Below are positions 51,513 to 58,638 of a DNA stretch of 64,000 bases, piece after piece. Source of the DNA: JAIRTY01 sp050257395. GTDB lineage: Bacteria; Actinomycetota; Actinomycetes; Streptosporangiales; Streptosporangiaceae. The stretch's first letter is position 1. Each line of letters begins with the position of its first letter. Where the stretch lies: the NCBI GenBank assembly GCA_050257395.1, contig JBLMWU010000243.1:25624-89623 (forward strand), given 5' to 3'. The position numbers and the translations under genes are program-made. Under the pieces are notes generated by a model. The model was not told the DNA's origin. It did no database searches and worked only from the letters and a program-made list of their open reading frames with translations.

Positions 51513-52747
51513 GCGATGGTGATGATCTCGTGTGAGGCGTAGCTGGAGAGCAGTTCGTGACCGTCGTCGGTGACGAGGAGCATCTCCTCCAGCCGGACCC
51601 CGAACTCGTGCACCTTGCCGTGCTGGGTCTCCAGCGCGAACACCATCCCCGGCTTGATCTCCTCCGGGTAGTCCAGCGACCAGATCCGGGAGATGACCGG
51701 CCGGTCGTACTGCGCCAGGCCCAGCCCGTGCCCCCAGAGGTTCGCGGCCGCCTGGTCCTCCTCCTCGTATCCCCACGCCTCCTGCGCCGACGGCCACTTG
51801 CTGGCGATGTCGCGGGTGGTTACGCCGGGGCGGACCACCTCGATGGCGTCCCAGAGCCACTTGTGGGCGAGGTCGTAGTACTGCTTCATCTCGTCGGTGG
51901 GCTTGCCGCCCACGCAGTAGGTCCGGTACACGCAGGACTTGAAGCCGTTCCAGGTCAGGGCGGCCAGGTCGATGATGACAAGCTCACCCGGCCGGATGAT
52001 CCGGTCGGAGAAGTTGCGCCAGTTCGGCCAGGCGTTCGGGCCGGAGGAGACGATGATGTCCTCGACATCCTCCATGCCGGGGATGGAGTACAGGTACTCG
52101 AACCCGAACGCGGCGACCTCGTTCTCGGTCATCCCCGGCTTGAGGAACTGGGTGAACTCGTAGTGAAGGCTGTCGCAGATCGCGCCGACGATCCGGGAGG
52201 CCTTCTGCTCGTCCGGGCTCTTGATGGACCGCGCCTCCATCATCGGGGTCATCCCGTCCGCCCATTCGACGCCCGCCTGCTGGAAGGCGCGCATCATGTT
52301 GATGTCGATGAAGTCGACCCCGAGCGGCTTGTCCAGCACGCCCGCTTCCTCCAGGTCATTGACCAGCGCGGCGGTGAACTTGGCGACCTGGTTCTGCGCC
52401 GCTGGCCCGGCCGCGCCCTTGATCCAGGTGTAGGAGTGCCGCACGTTCTGCGGCGGGATCCAGGGGTTGTGCACCTTGAGGTGGATGCCGATGTCGCCCT
52501 GCTCGTAGACGATCGGTTCCCGGCCCTCGCACAGCACCACGTACCGCAGCCCCGGCTTCAGCCGGTTCCACCCGGGCGTGTAGGTGGAGGACACGTACCG
52601 CATGTTCTCGTCGTAGAAGAGCAGCAGCGCGCCGAGGCCGTGCCGGGCCATGGCCTCGCGCGCCCGCTGCAGACGCCACTGGCGGACCGAGGCCCAGTTG
52701 ATCCCCTCTTTCCAGTCCGTGCTCAGCCCACCGAACGCTTCCTTCAT
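51509..52747 (-). CDS. M24/creatinase-fold protein with replaced metal ligands
   Basis: 412 residues: an N-terminal creatinase-like domain (about 20-165) and a C-terminal pita-bread domain (about 175-405). Asp260 in VIIDLAAL, the GHGLGL His and the Glu residues in ALETQ and RLEEM are recognisable. But the second Asp of the metal site (SDxTRT in peptidases) is Cys272 in KSCVYRT, and the upstream PHA-type His is Asn-Trp (PNWRN). A normal dinuclear metallopeptidase is therefore unlikely; creatinase and DddP lyase are precedents for non-peptidase members. ATG 52747 has AAAGGA upstream. It is co-translated with the dikinase-like gene. Confidence 0.8.
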   Translation of the reverse strand: MKEAFGGLSTDWKEGINWASVRQWRLQRAREAMARHGLGALLLFYDENMRYVSSTYTPGWNRLKPGLRYVVLCEGREPIVYEQGDIGIHLKVHNPWIPPQNVRHSYTWIKGAAGPAAQNQVAKFTAALVNDLEEAGVLDKPLGVDFIDINMMRAFQQAGVEWADGMTPMMEARSIKSPDEQKASRIVGAICDSLHYEFTQFLKPGMTENEVAAFGFEYLYSIPGMEDVEDIIVSSGPNAWPNWRNFSDRIIRPGELVIIDLAALTWNGFKSCVYRTYCVGGKPTDEMKQYYDLAHKWLWDAIEVVRPGVTTRDIASKWPSAQEAWGYEEEDQAAANLWGHGLGLAQYDRPVISRIWSLDYPEEIKPGMVFALETQHGKVHEFGVRLEEMLLVTDDGHELLSSYASHEIITIA

Positions 52748-52829
52748 GCGGGTTGTCCTTTCTTGTCGCGCGGGGCCGCAACCGGCCACGGCTGCTGGAT
52801 GCAGTTGCTGCGGTTACGGCTGCAGCGGG

Positions 52830-53786
52830 CTACGTAGTGACCGGGTAATCCGGCTCTCCCCCGGTCAGTACCTTGATGACCTGCGTGGCGGCTTTCCGCT
52901 GGGATTCGGCGATCGACTCCTCGGAGTAGTACGCCATGTGCGGCGTCACCAGCAGGCCCGGCAGGTCGCGGGGGATGGCGCCGGGGCCGGGCGGTTCTGT
53001 GTCCAGGACGTCCAGGGCCGCCGCCCGGAGCCGTCCCGCCCGCAGGGCCGCGAACACGGCAGCGGCGTCCACCAGGCCGCCGCGGGCGGTGTTGATCAGG
53101 ATTGCGTCAGACTTCATGACGGCCAGTTCGCCCGCCCCGATCAATCCCCGTGTCGCCGGGGTGAGCGGCGTGTGCAGCGACACCACGTCACAGCCGGCCA
53201 GCAATTCCGCCAGCGTGATCAGTGGCGGGATGCCCTCTGCCGGCGTCACGAACGGGTCATGCACCACGACCTGGCACCCGAGCGGCCCGAGATAGGAGGC
53301 GAGCAGCCGGGCGATCCGCCCGAACCCGACCAGCCCTACCCGCAGCCCCGACATACGCCGCACCGGGCGCAGCCCGTCCAGGCCCCAGCCGCCGCCAGCG
53401 ACCAGCGTGGCTGCCTCCGGCAGCCGCCGGACGAGTGCCAGCAGCAGCCCCATGGTGTGGACCGCCACTTCTTCCACGCTGTAGTCCGGCACATTGGTGA
53501 CGACCACCCCGCGGCGCTGGGCCGCGGCCAGGTCCACGTTGTCCACCCCGATGCCGTACCGGGCCACGACCTTGCAGCCGGGAACCCCGGCCAGCAGCTC
53601 GTCAGTGACCGGCAGGTAGGTATTGAGGAGCGCATCCGCCCCCGCCGCCACCGCGGCCACGCCGGCGGCCGTCCCGTCGGCGATCAGCAGCTCCGCACCG
53701 ATCGTGGCCAGCAACTGCTTTTCGGTTTCGACGCTCGGGAAGACCTGGTCTGTCACCACCACCGTGAACCTCGGGCGCGTGGTCAT
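52830..53786 (-). CDS. D-2-hydroxyacid dehydrogenase (NAD-dependent)
   Basis: 318 residues. The NAD motif is VGLVGFGRIARLL (about 150-162). The catalytic set is Arg in NTARGGLVD, Glu in DTEPPG and His in TPHMAYYSEES. The pattern is closest to the phosphoglycerate dehydrogenase/CtBP branch; it has no ACT domain, so it is not SerA-like. ATG 53786 has CAGGGTGG upstream and is preferred to an in-frame ATG at 53843. First gene of the minus-strand operon (dehydrogenase, M24, dikinase, Gfo/Idh) and divergent from the XRE-cupin regulator. Confidence 0.87.
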   Translation of the reverse strand: MTTRPRFTVVVTDQVFPSVETEKQLLATIGAELLIADGTAAGVAAVAAGADALLNTYLPVTDELLAGVPGCKVVARYGIGVDNVDLAAAQRRGVVVTNVPDYSVEEVAVHTMGLLLALVRRLPEAATLVAGGGWGLDGLRPVRRMSGLRVGLVGFGRIARLLASYLGPLGCQVVVHDPFVTPAEGIPPLITLAELLAGCDVVSLHTPLTPATRGLIGAGELAVMKSDAILINTARGGLVDAAAVFAALRAGRLRAAALDVLDTEPPGPGAIPRDLPGLLVTPHMAYYSEESIAESQRKAATQVIKVLTGGEPDYPVTT

Positions 53787-53904
53787 GCCACCCTGCCGGT
53801 CAGATCGGGAGTCGCGCGCGCCGCATCCGGTCCATGAGGCCACATGGTGAATCCTTCATCAGCGAAGGCCGGGGGCGGCCGGGTTCAGTGACAATAAAAT
53901 AGAT

Positions 53905-53920
53905 GGTAAGCTTTCTTACC
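53905..53920. promoter_or_regulatory. Palindrome in the divergent region of the regulator
   Basis: GGTAAG-CTTT-CTTACC, six paired bases, next to a TAAAAT (53895-53900) that could serve as a minus-ten element. Good candidate operator for the XRE-cupin regulator. Confidence 0.5.
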
Positions 53921-53932
53921 AGACGATAGCAG

Positions 53933-53967
53933 GGCTTAACGGAGGTGGAAACCACCTCCGTCAAGCC
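53933..53967. promoter_or_regulatory. Large 16-base inverted repeat upstream of the XRE-cupin gene
   Basis: GGCTTAACGGAGGTGG and CCACCTCCGTCAAGCC are complementary at 15 of 16 positions across the spacer AAA. The element ends 11 bases before ATG 53979. It may be an autoregulatory operator, or in RNA a very stable hairpin. Confidence 0.6.
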
Positions 53968-53978
53968 GGTGCCATATC

Positions 53979-54803
53979 ATGCGATCTGCGATGACTGACA
54001 CGAGTGCTACTACAGAAGTCCCGCCCGTCGGCGACGGCGTGACACCGCCGGAGAAGGCAGCGATGCCGCCCCGCGGACCGTCAGCTGCTGATCTGGCTAT
54101 CGATATCGGGCGGCGGCTGGCCATGTACCGCGGCGAGCGTGGCATGCGAGTGGCCGATCTGGCCCGGGAGGTGGGAGTCACCCCGAGCCTGATCAGCCAG
54201 ATCGAGCGCGGCCAGTCCCGGCCGTCAGTGTCGACCCTGTTCGCCCTGGCCCAGGCGCTCAGCCTGCCGGTGGACGCGTTCTTCCACGAGCCAGCCGGCG
54301 CTGGGCTGGGCACCCCTTCCCTGGATGGACCCCCGGGCTCGCCCGCTGCTCCGGCGGCGGCCGCGGCGTTGGCAGCGGAACGGCAGCCCGGCGCCAAGCC
54401 GGCGCTCAGCCCTGGCGGTGACCCCGCGGCCGACAGCGGACGGTATGTCGTGCGCCGTGGCAGCCGGGCGGTCATCGACATCGAAGGCGGGGTCCGATGG
54501 GAGCGGCTGACCCGCACGACCCATGACCATCTGGACTTCTTCGAACTCGTCTACGAGGCCGGTGCTGAGTCTCACCCCCGCCCCTACACTCATCCCGGCA
54601 CAGAGATGGTGACGGTCATGACCGGTGCTCTCGACATCACCATCGGCTTTGACACCTATCACCTCGAACCCGGCGACAGCATCGACTTCCCCTCCACCAT
54701 GCCGCACCGCTACCACAACCCCGGCGAGGTCACCGCCCGGGCGGTCACCGTCATCCTCTACGACTGCCCTGGCGACGGCGCCAGCCCGCATACCGCACCC
54801 TGA
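53979..54803 (+). CDS. XRE-family regulator with C-terminal cupin domain
   Basis: 274 residues. A disordered N-terminus is followed by an XRE helix-turn-helix at about 45-100 (VADLAREVGVTPSLISQIERGQ), a variable Ala/Pro linker and a cupin domain at about 185-265 (HPGTEMVTVMTGALDITI, LEPGDSIDFPSTMPHRYHN) that probably binds the effector. ATG 53979 has no ribosome site, and ATG 53991 is an alternative. It is divergent from the catabolic minus-strand operon with two palindromes between, so local repressor of the locus is the natural reading. It converges with the phosphotransferase gene. Confidence 0.88.
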   Translation: MRSAMTDTSATTEVPPVGDGVTPPEKAAMPPRGPSAADLAIDIGRRLAMYRGERGMRVADLAREVGVTPSLISQIERGQSRPSVSTLFALAQALSLPVDAFFHEPAGAGLGTPSLDGPPGSPAAPAAAAALAAERQPGAKPALSPGGDPAADSGRYVVRRGSRAVIDIEGGVRWERLTRTTHDHLDFFELVYEAGAESHPRPYTHPGTEMVTVMTGALDITIGFDTYHLEPGDSIDFPSTMPHRYHNPGEVTARAVTVILYDCPGDGASPHTAP

Positions 54804-54813
54804 GCGACCCGCG

Positions 54814-55692
54814 TCACGCCTGTATATCAGCGAGGATTTCGCTGATCGTGCGCCTGGCGAGCCCGGCGAACTCCGGGTTCGTCCGGGCGTAGTACGGGAT
54901 GATCAGCGCCGCCTGGTGGAGCGCGAAACCGCGGGCGCGCTCCCAGGTGCCGTCATCGACCGCCAGGGCGGCGCGGAAGACTGCCCGCCCGGCCGGGCCG
55001 AACACGCTCCAGGCCGCGATCACGTCGGCGGCAGGGTCACCGATGCCCGCACCGCCGAAGTCGATGACCGCGTGCAGGCGCCCCCGCTCGACAACCAGAT
55101 TGGGCCGCAGCAGGTCGCTGTGGATCCACACCGGCGTCCCGTCCCACGCCGGGGCCTGCAGGGCCCGGTCCCAGGCGGCGGTGGCCGCCGCGCTGTCGAT
55201 GACCTGCGCTGCCGATCCGATCGCCTCGCGCGTGCTGGCGTCGAGTTCGCGCAGCGGCCTGCGCCCGGCCGGGGGCGCCCCGGCGACCTCCTCCACCCCG
55301 CGCAGCCCGGCCACGAACGCGGCGAGGTCCGCGGCAGCCTGCCGTTCGTCGCTGACGAGTTCCCCGGCGTACGGGCGCCCGCCGATCCACCGGTAGACGG
55401 CCCAGCGGAAAGGGAAACCGCTCCCCGGCTGGCCGAGTTCCACCGGCTCGGGGATCCGCAGCGGCAGGTGCGGTGCGAGCAGGGGCAGGCACCGCCACTC
55501 CCGGTCGATGTCCCCGGCGTACTCGCGCAGCCGGGGCAGCCTCACGCACAGCTCACCGCCGAGCCGGAAGATGGCGTTGACGGTCCCCGTCGATGGGACC
55601 TCGCTGACCGGCAGGCCGGCCAGCCGGGGAAACTGGGCGGCGAGCAGCCGCCGGACGAGCCCGGCGTCGATGGCGGCTTCGCCGTCGTGCAT
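54814..55692 (-). CDS. Aminoglycoside-phosphotransferase-family (APH) kinase
   Basis: 292 residues with the APH protein-kinase-like fold. The catalytic loop is WIHSDLLRPNLVV (HxDxxxxN), the metal motif is VIDFGGAGIGDPAAD, and an N-terminal nucleotide loop lies near STGTVNAIFRLG. The WAVYRWIGGRPY segment is typical of the actinobacterial streptomycin/homoserine-kinase-like branch. ATG 55692 follows GGCGGAAG; a longer ORF to 56106 reads antisense through a remnant gene. Members phosphorylate antibiotics or metabolites such as sugars and amino acids; resistance is not established. No operon partner. Confidence 0.85.
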   Translation of the reverse strand: MHDGEAAIDAGLVRRLLAAQFPRLAGLPVSEVPSTGTVNAIFRLGGELCVRLPRLREYAGDIDREWRCLPLLAPHLPLRIPEPVELGQPGSGFPFRWAVYRWIGGRPYAGELVSDERQAAADLAAFVAGLRGVEEVAGAPPAGRRPLRELDASTREAIGSAAQVIDSAAATAAWDRALQAPAWDGTPVWIHSDLLRPNLVVERGRLHAVIDFGGAGIGDPAADVIAAWSVFGPAGRAVFRAALAVDDGTWERARGFALHQAALIIPYYARTNPEFAGLARRTISEILADIQA

Positions 55693-55743
55693 CTTCCGCC
55701 TGCCGGGTGCCGCCACAACCGGGCAGCGTAGCCGCGGACCCCG

Positions 55744-56115
55744 GTGCTGTCCCAACAGGTTTTCCGCGTGCGATCGCCGCGCCGTTCTGTCGGGGCGGCC
55801 GGGGCGGAGGAGAGCAGCGGGTACCTGACCGGGCTCTACCGCGCCGCCTGGCAGCACTCCGACGAGTCGATCGGCTCCCTGGACCTCGATGCTCCCGCCC
55901 GGGTCGCCTGGTGGCCGGAAGAACGGCAGCACACCACCCTCGGCTCGCTTCTCGTGCGGGTGGTGGCCGAGACCGCCCAGCATGCGGGCCACTGTGACAT
56001 CGTTCGGGAGTCCATCGACGGCGGGGTCGGCTCCGGCCGCGACGAACTCGGCGACGACGCCTGGTGGGCACGCTACGTCGCCACCGTCCAGGCGGCCGCC
56101 GACCACTTCCGGTAG
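55744..56115 (+). pseudogene. Remnant of a DinB/DUF664-type gene, N-terminus missing
   Basis: From about 55820 the frame encodes the C-terminal third of a DUF664/DinB-like protein: LYRAAWQHSDESIGSLDLDA, then WWPEERQHTTLGSLLVRVVAE, TAQHAGHCDIVRESIDGG and DDAWWARYV. Full-length relatives have roughly 100 more residues before this, including the first metal His, and none of that is present upstream in any frame. The first 25 codons of the open frame look unrelated. Probably non-functional. Confidence 0.65.
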
Positions 56116-56167
56116 AGAGCAGCGGCCACCCTGACGCCGTGCCCACCGGCCGTTCGCTGCACCGCCT

Positions 56168-56320
56168 TCATCTCTTGCTGCTGGCGACGTAGGAACCCTT
56201 GCCCTGGACGGTCACGACGAGCCCTTCGTCACGCAGGACGCCAACCGCCTTGCGGACCGTGTCGCGCGACACGCCGTGCTCGCCCATCAGGGTGAACTCA
56301 GAGGGCAGCGGCTTCCCCTC
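56168..56320 (-). pseudogene. GntR-type helix-turn-helix fragment, 5' end missing
   Basis: The minus strand encodes KPLPSEFTLMGEHGVSRDTV and then RKAVGVLRDEGLVVTVQGKG to a normal C-terminus, which is the second half of a GntR winged helix. The usual first helix (QIADDLRxxIxxG) is absent. Reading upstream gives unrelated residues that overlap another fragment on the opposite strand. An ATG at 56383 keeps the frame open but would not restore the domain. Confidence 0.6.
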
Positions 56321-56351
56321 GGCCGCGGGGCCACCCGAATATCCCCAGGCC

Positions 56352-56513
56352 ATCGCAGATGAATACCCAGGCTGGGGCGTCACCTATGAGCTCGGGCGCT
56401 GGAAAGCCTGGCGCCCTGCCGTTACCGTCCATGCCGGCTCGGCGGCCGGGCTCCGCACAGCCATCGAGCACGCGATTACCGGCACCGACGAGGAAGGGCC
56501 GCCCACGGGCAGA
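56352..56513 (+). pseudogene. Fragment of a small actinobacterial protein adjoining the GntR fragment
   Basis: The plus strand reads IADEYPGWGVTYELGRWKAW and RPAVTVHAGSAAGLRTAIEH. This resembles short proteins often found beside small GntR genes in actinomycetes (a remembered pattern, not checked). There is no start codon in front, and the frame runs without a stop into the enoyl-CoA hydratase gene. Together with the GntR piece it looks like a deletion that fused two divergent genes head to head. Confidence 0.4.
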
Positions 56514-56547
56514 AGCGCTAACCTAGCGCTTGCTTGTTCTCGCGAGA
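56514..56547. promoter_or_regulatory. Two palindromes before the enoyl-CoA hydratase gene
   Basis: AGCGCTA-ACC-TAGCGCT (56514-56530) and TCTCGCGAGA (56538-56547) lie just upstream of the GAGAGGA ribosome site. The first is TetR-operator-like, and the second overlaps the ribosome site. No regulator gene is adjacent. Confidence 0.5.
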
Positions 56548-56558
56548 GGATTCCCCGG

Positions 56559-57362
56559 ATGCCCTTTGTCCTGGTCGGCAAGCCGCGCCCGCAGGTCACC
56601 CAGGTCACGCTGAACCGGCCGGAGCGGATGAACGCGATGGCCTTCGACGTCATGATCCCGTTCCGCGAGGCCATCGAGGAGACCGGCCGGGACAACGAGA
56701 CCCGGGTCGTGATCGTGACCGGCGCGGGACGCGGCTTCTGCTCCGGCGCCGACCTGGAGTCCGCGGGCGAGGTCCCCAACATCGACGGACTCACCAGGTC
56801 CTCGATCGCGCTGCGGTCGATGTCCCTGCTCGACGACGTGATCCATGCGCTGCGCAAGATGCCCCAGCCGGTGATCGGGGCGATCAACGGCCCGGCGATC
56901 GGCGGCGGCTTCTGCCTCAGCCTGGCCACTGACATCCGGATCGCCAGCGAGTCGGCGTACTTCCGGGCGGCGGGGATCAGCAACGGGCTGACCGCGGCCG
57001 AGCTGGGGCTCAGTTACCTGCTGCCGCGGGCCGTCGGCTCCTCCCGCGCGTCCGAGATCATGCTGACCGGCCGCGACGTGGACGCGGCCGAAGCGGAGCG
57101 CATCGGGCTGGTGTCGCGCACCGTCCCGGGCGGCGGCCTGCTCACGGCCTGCCTGGACCTGGCCGAACGGATCGCGGCATTCAGCCGGCCCGGTGTCGAG
57201 CTCACCAAGCGGATGCTGTGGACGGGCCTGGACGCGGGCAGCCTGGCCGGGCACATGGGACACGAAGGGCTGGGCCAGCTCTATGTCCGGCTCACGACCC
57301 AGAACTTCGAAGAGGCCGTGCGCGCCCGCAAGGAGAGCCGACCGCCGTCCTTCCGCGACTGA
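56559..57362 (+). CDS. Enoyl-CoA hydratase/isomerase family protein
   Basis: A 267-residue crotonase-fold protein. VTLNRPERMNAMAFDVM opens the fold, GAGRGFCSGADLES forms part of the oxyanion hole, and PVIGAINGPAIGGGFCLSLATDIRIAS is the second half. A Glu in NGLTAAELGLSYLLPR is at the usual acid/base position, so hydratase activity is plausible. ATG 56559 has GAGAGGA eight bases upstream; an in-frame upstream extension runs through the remnant region and is artefactual. It stands alone, consistent with auxiliary beta-oxidation. Confidence 0.9.
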   Translation: MPFVLVGKPRPQVTQVTLNRPERMNAMAFDVMIPFREAIEETGRDNETRVVIVTGAGRGFCSGADLESAGEVPNIDGLTRSSIALRSMSLLDDVIHALRKMPQPVIGAINGPAIGGGFCLSLATDIRIASESAYFRAAGISNGLTAAELGLSYLLPRAVGSSRASEIMLTGRDVDAAEAERIGLVSRTVPGGGLLTACLDLAERIAAFSRPGVELTKRMLWTGLDAGSLAGHMGHEGLGQLYVRLTTQNFEEAVRARKESRPPSFRD

Positions 57363-57389
57363 TGGCGGCCGGGCGCGCATGAGCCGCGA

Positions 57390-58622
57390 TCAGGAGGCGG
57401 CGGGCTGGAGGGGGGCGGCGGGCTCGGTCGGCTCGGCGGGGCCGGGCGGGGCGGGGAGGGTGTCCAGCAGGCGCTGCCAGGCCAGGTCCGCGCCGGCCGC
57501 GAGGCAGCCGTCCACCACCGCGTCCGTGCCCAGCGCGCTGACCCGCAGCGCGGGCATGACCGGCGCCGTCGCCCGCAGCTCCGCGTCCACCGCCTCCGCG
57601 AACCCGGGTGCCTGCCCGATCCCGCCGCCGAGCACAACCAGCTCGGGGTCCACCACGGTGATGATGGCGCAGATGGCCTTGGCCACCAGCCGCGCCTCGT
57701 CGGCCACCACGGCGGCCGCCCGGGCGTCGCCCGCGGCCGCGGCCTCGAACACCCGCCGCGCGGACACGGCGCCGCGCATGCCCGCCCGGCGGGCAGCCCG
57801 CACGATGGCGGGGGCGGACGCGGACGCCTCCAGCGTGCCCCGGCGGCGCGCGTCCTGCGCGTCGCTGCCGAGCCCTTCGGAGATCGGCAGGTAGGCGATC
57901 TCGCCGGCGACCCGGTGGAAGCCCCGGTGCAGCCGGCCGTCGATCACCAGGCCCATGCCGATGCCGGTGCCGATGGAGACGAACGCGAAGCTCCCCGCGC
58001 CCGCCCCGTGCCCGTGCGCCCGCTCGGCCAGGGCCGCCGCGTCCACGTCGTTCTCCACCACCAGGTCCGGGCCGAACGCGCTGCGCAGCCCGGCCAGCAC
58101 CTCGGGGCGGCCCCAGCCGGGCCGCCCGGTCAGCGTGATCGCGTTGCGCCGCGGGTCGTACACGCCGGGGCTGCCGATCACGGTCTGGGTGACGTCGGCG
58201 CGGGCCAGCCCGGCTTCGGCGCACAGCCGGTCGGCCAGGCCGGTCAGTTCCGCGATCCGGCTGCTCACGCCGCTGGCCCGGCTGCGGGCGGACTGCTTGG
58301 CCCGGATCTCCCCGGTCAGGTCGGCGAGCGCGCCGCGCAGGTACTGCTGGCCGATGTCCAGGCCGAGCACGAAGCCGGCCTCGGGCCGGATCTCGTACAG
58401 CCGGGCGGAACGGCCGGGCACCCCGGTGCGGTGCCCGGCCACCTGGACCAGCCCGGAGCGCTCGACGTTCGCCAGCGCGAGCGAGACCGTGGGCTTGGAC
58501 AGCCCGGACAGGCGGGCGAGCTCAGCGCGCGAGCAGGGGCCGAGCTGACGGATGTGGCCGAGCAGCAGCTGCTCGTTGAGCGCCCGGATGAGCTGCGGCC
58601 GCGCCGCCTGGCTCGTCGTCAC
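57390..58622 (-). CDS. ROK-family transcriptional repressor
   Basis: 410 residues. An N-terminal winged helix (about 15-75; CSRAELARLSGLSKPTVSLALANVERSGLV) is followed by a ROK sugar-kinase-like domain (about 80-390) with VVENDVDAAALAE and SIGTGIGMGLVIDG. The CxCGxxGC zinc motif of ROK kinases is degraded, as in many ROK repressors. GTG 58622 has GGGAGG upstream. It lies 16 bases after the GH4 gene in the same operon and probably binds the palindrome at 61171-61195. Confidence 0.9.
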   Translation of the reverse strand: MTTSQAARPQLIRALNEQLLLGHIRQLGPCSRAELARLSGLSKPTVSLALANVERSGLVQVAGHRTGVPGRSARLYEIRPEAGFVLGLDIGQQYLRGALADLTGEIRAKQSARSRASGVSSRIAELTGLADRLCAEAGLARADVTQTVIGSPGVYDPRRNAITLTGRPGWGRPEVLAGLRSAFGPDLVVENDVDAAALAERAHGHGAGAGSFAFVSIGTGIGMGLVIDGRLHRGFHRVAGEIAYLPISEGLGSDAQDARRRGTLEASASAPAIVRAARRAGMRGAVSARRVFEAAAAGDARAAAVVADEARLVAKAICAIITVVDPELVVLGGGIGQAPGFAEAVDAELRATAPVMPALRVSALGTDAVVDGCLAAGADLAWQRLLDTLPAPPGPAEPTEPAAPLQPAAS

Positions 58623-58638
58623 CGCTCCCCCCTCCCCG

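Noticed and set aside
54814..55692. Calling the APH-like gene an antibiotic-resistance gene
   Set aside because: The fold is shared by many metabolite kinases and no specificity motif was recognised; it also lacks any antibiotic-related neighbour.
55744..56115. Treating the DUF664 frame as a functional gene starting at ATG 55744
   Set aside because: The first 25 codons do not resemble the family and the metal-binding N-terminal helices are absent; no ribosome site precedes the ATG.
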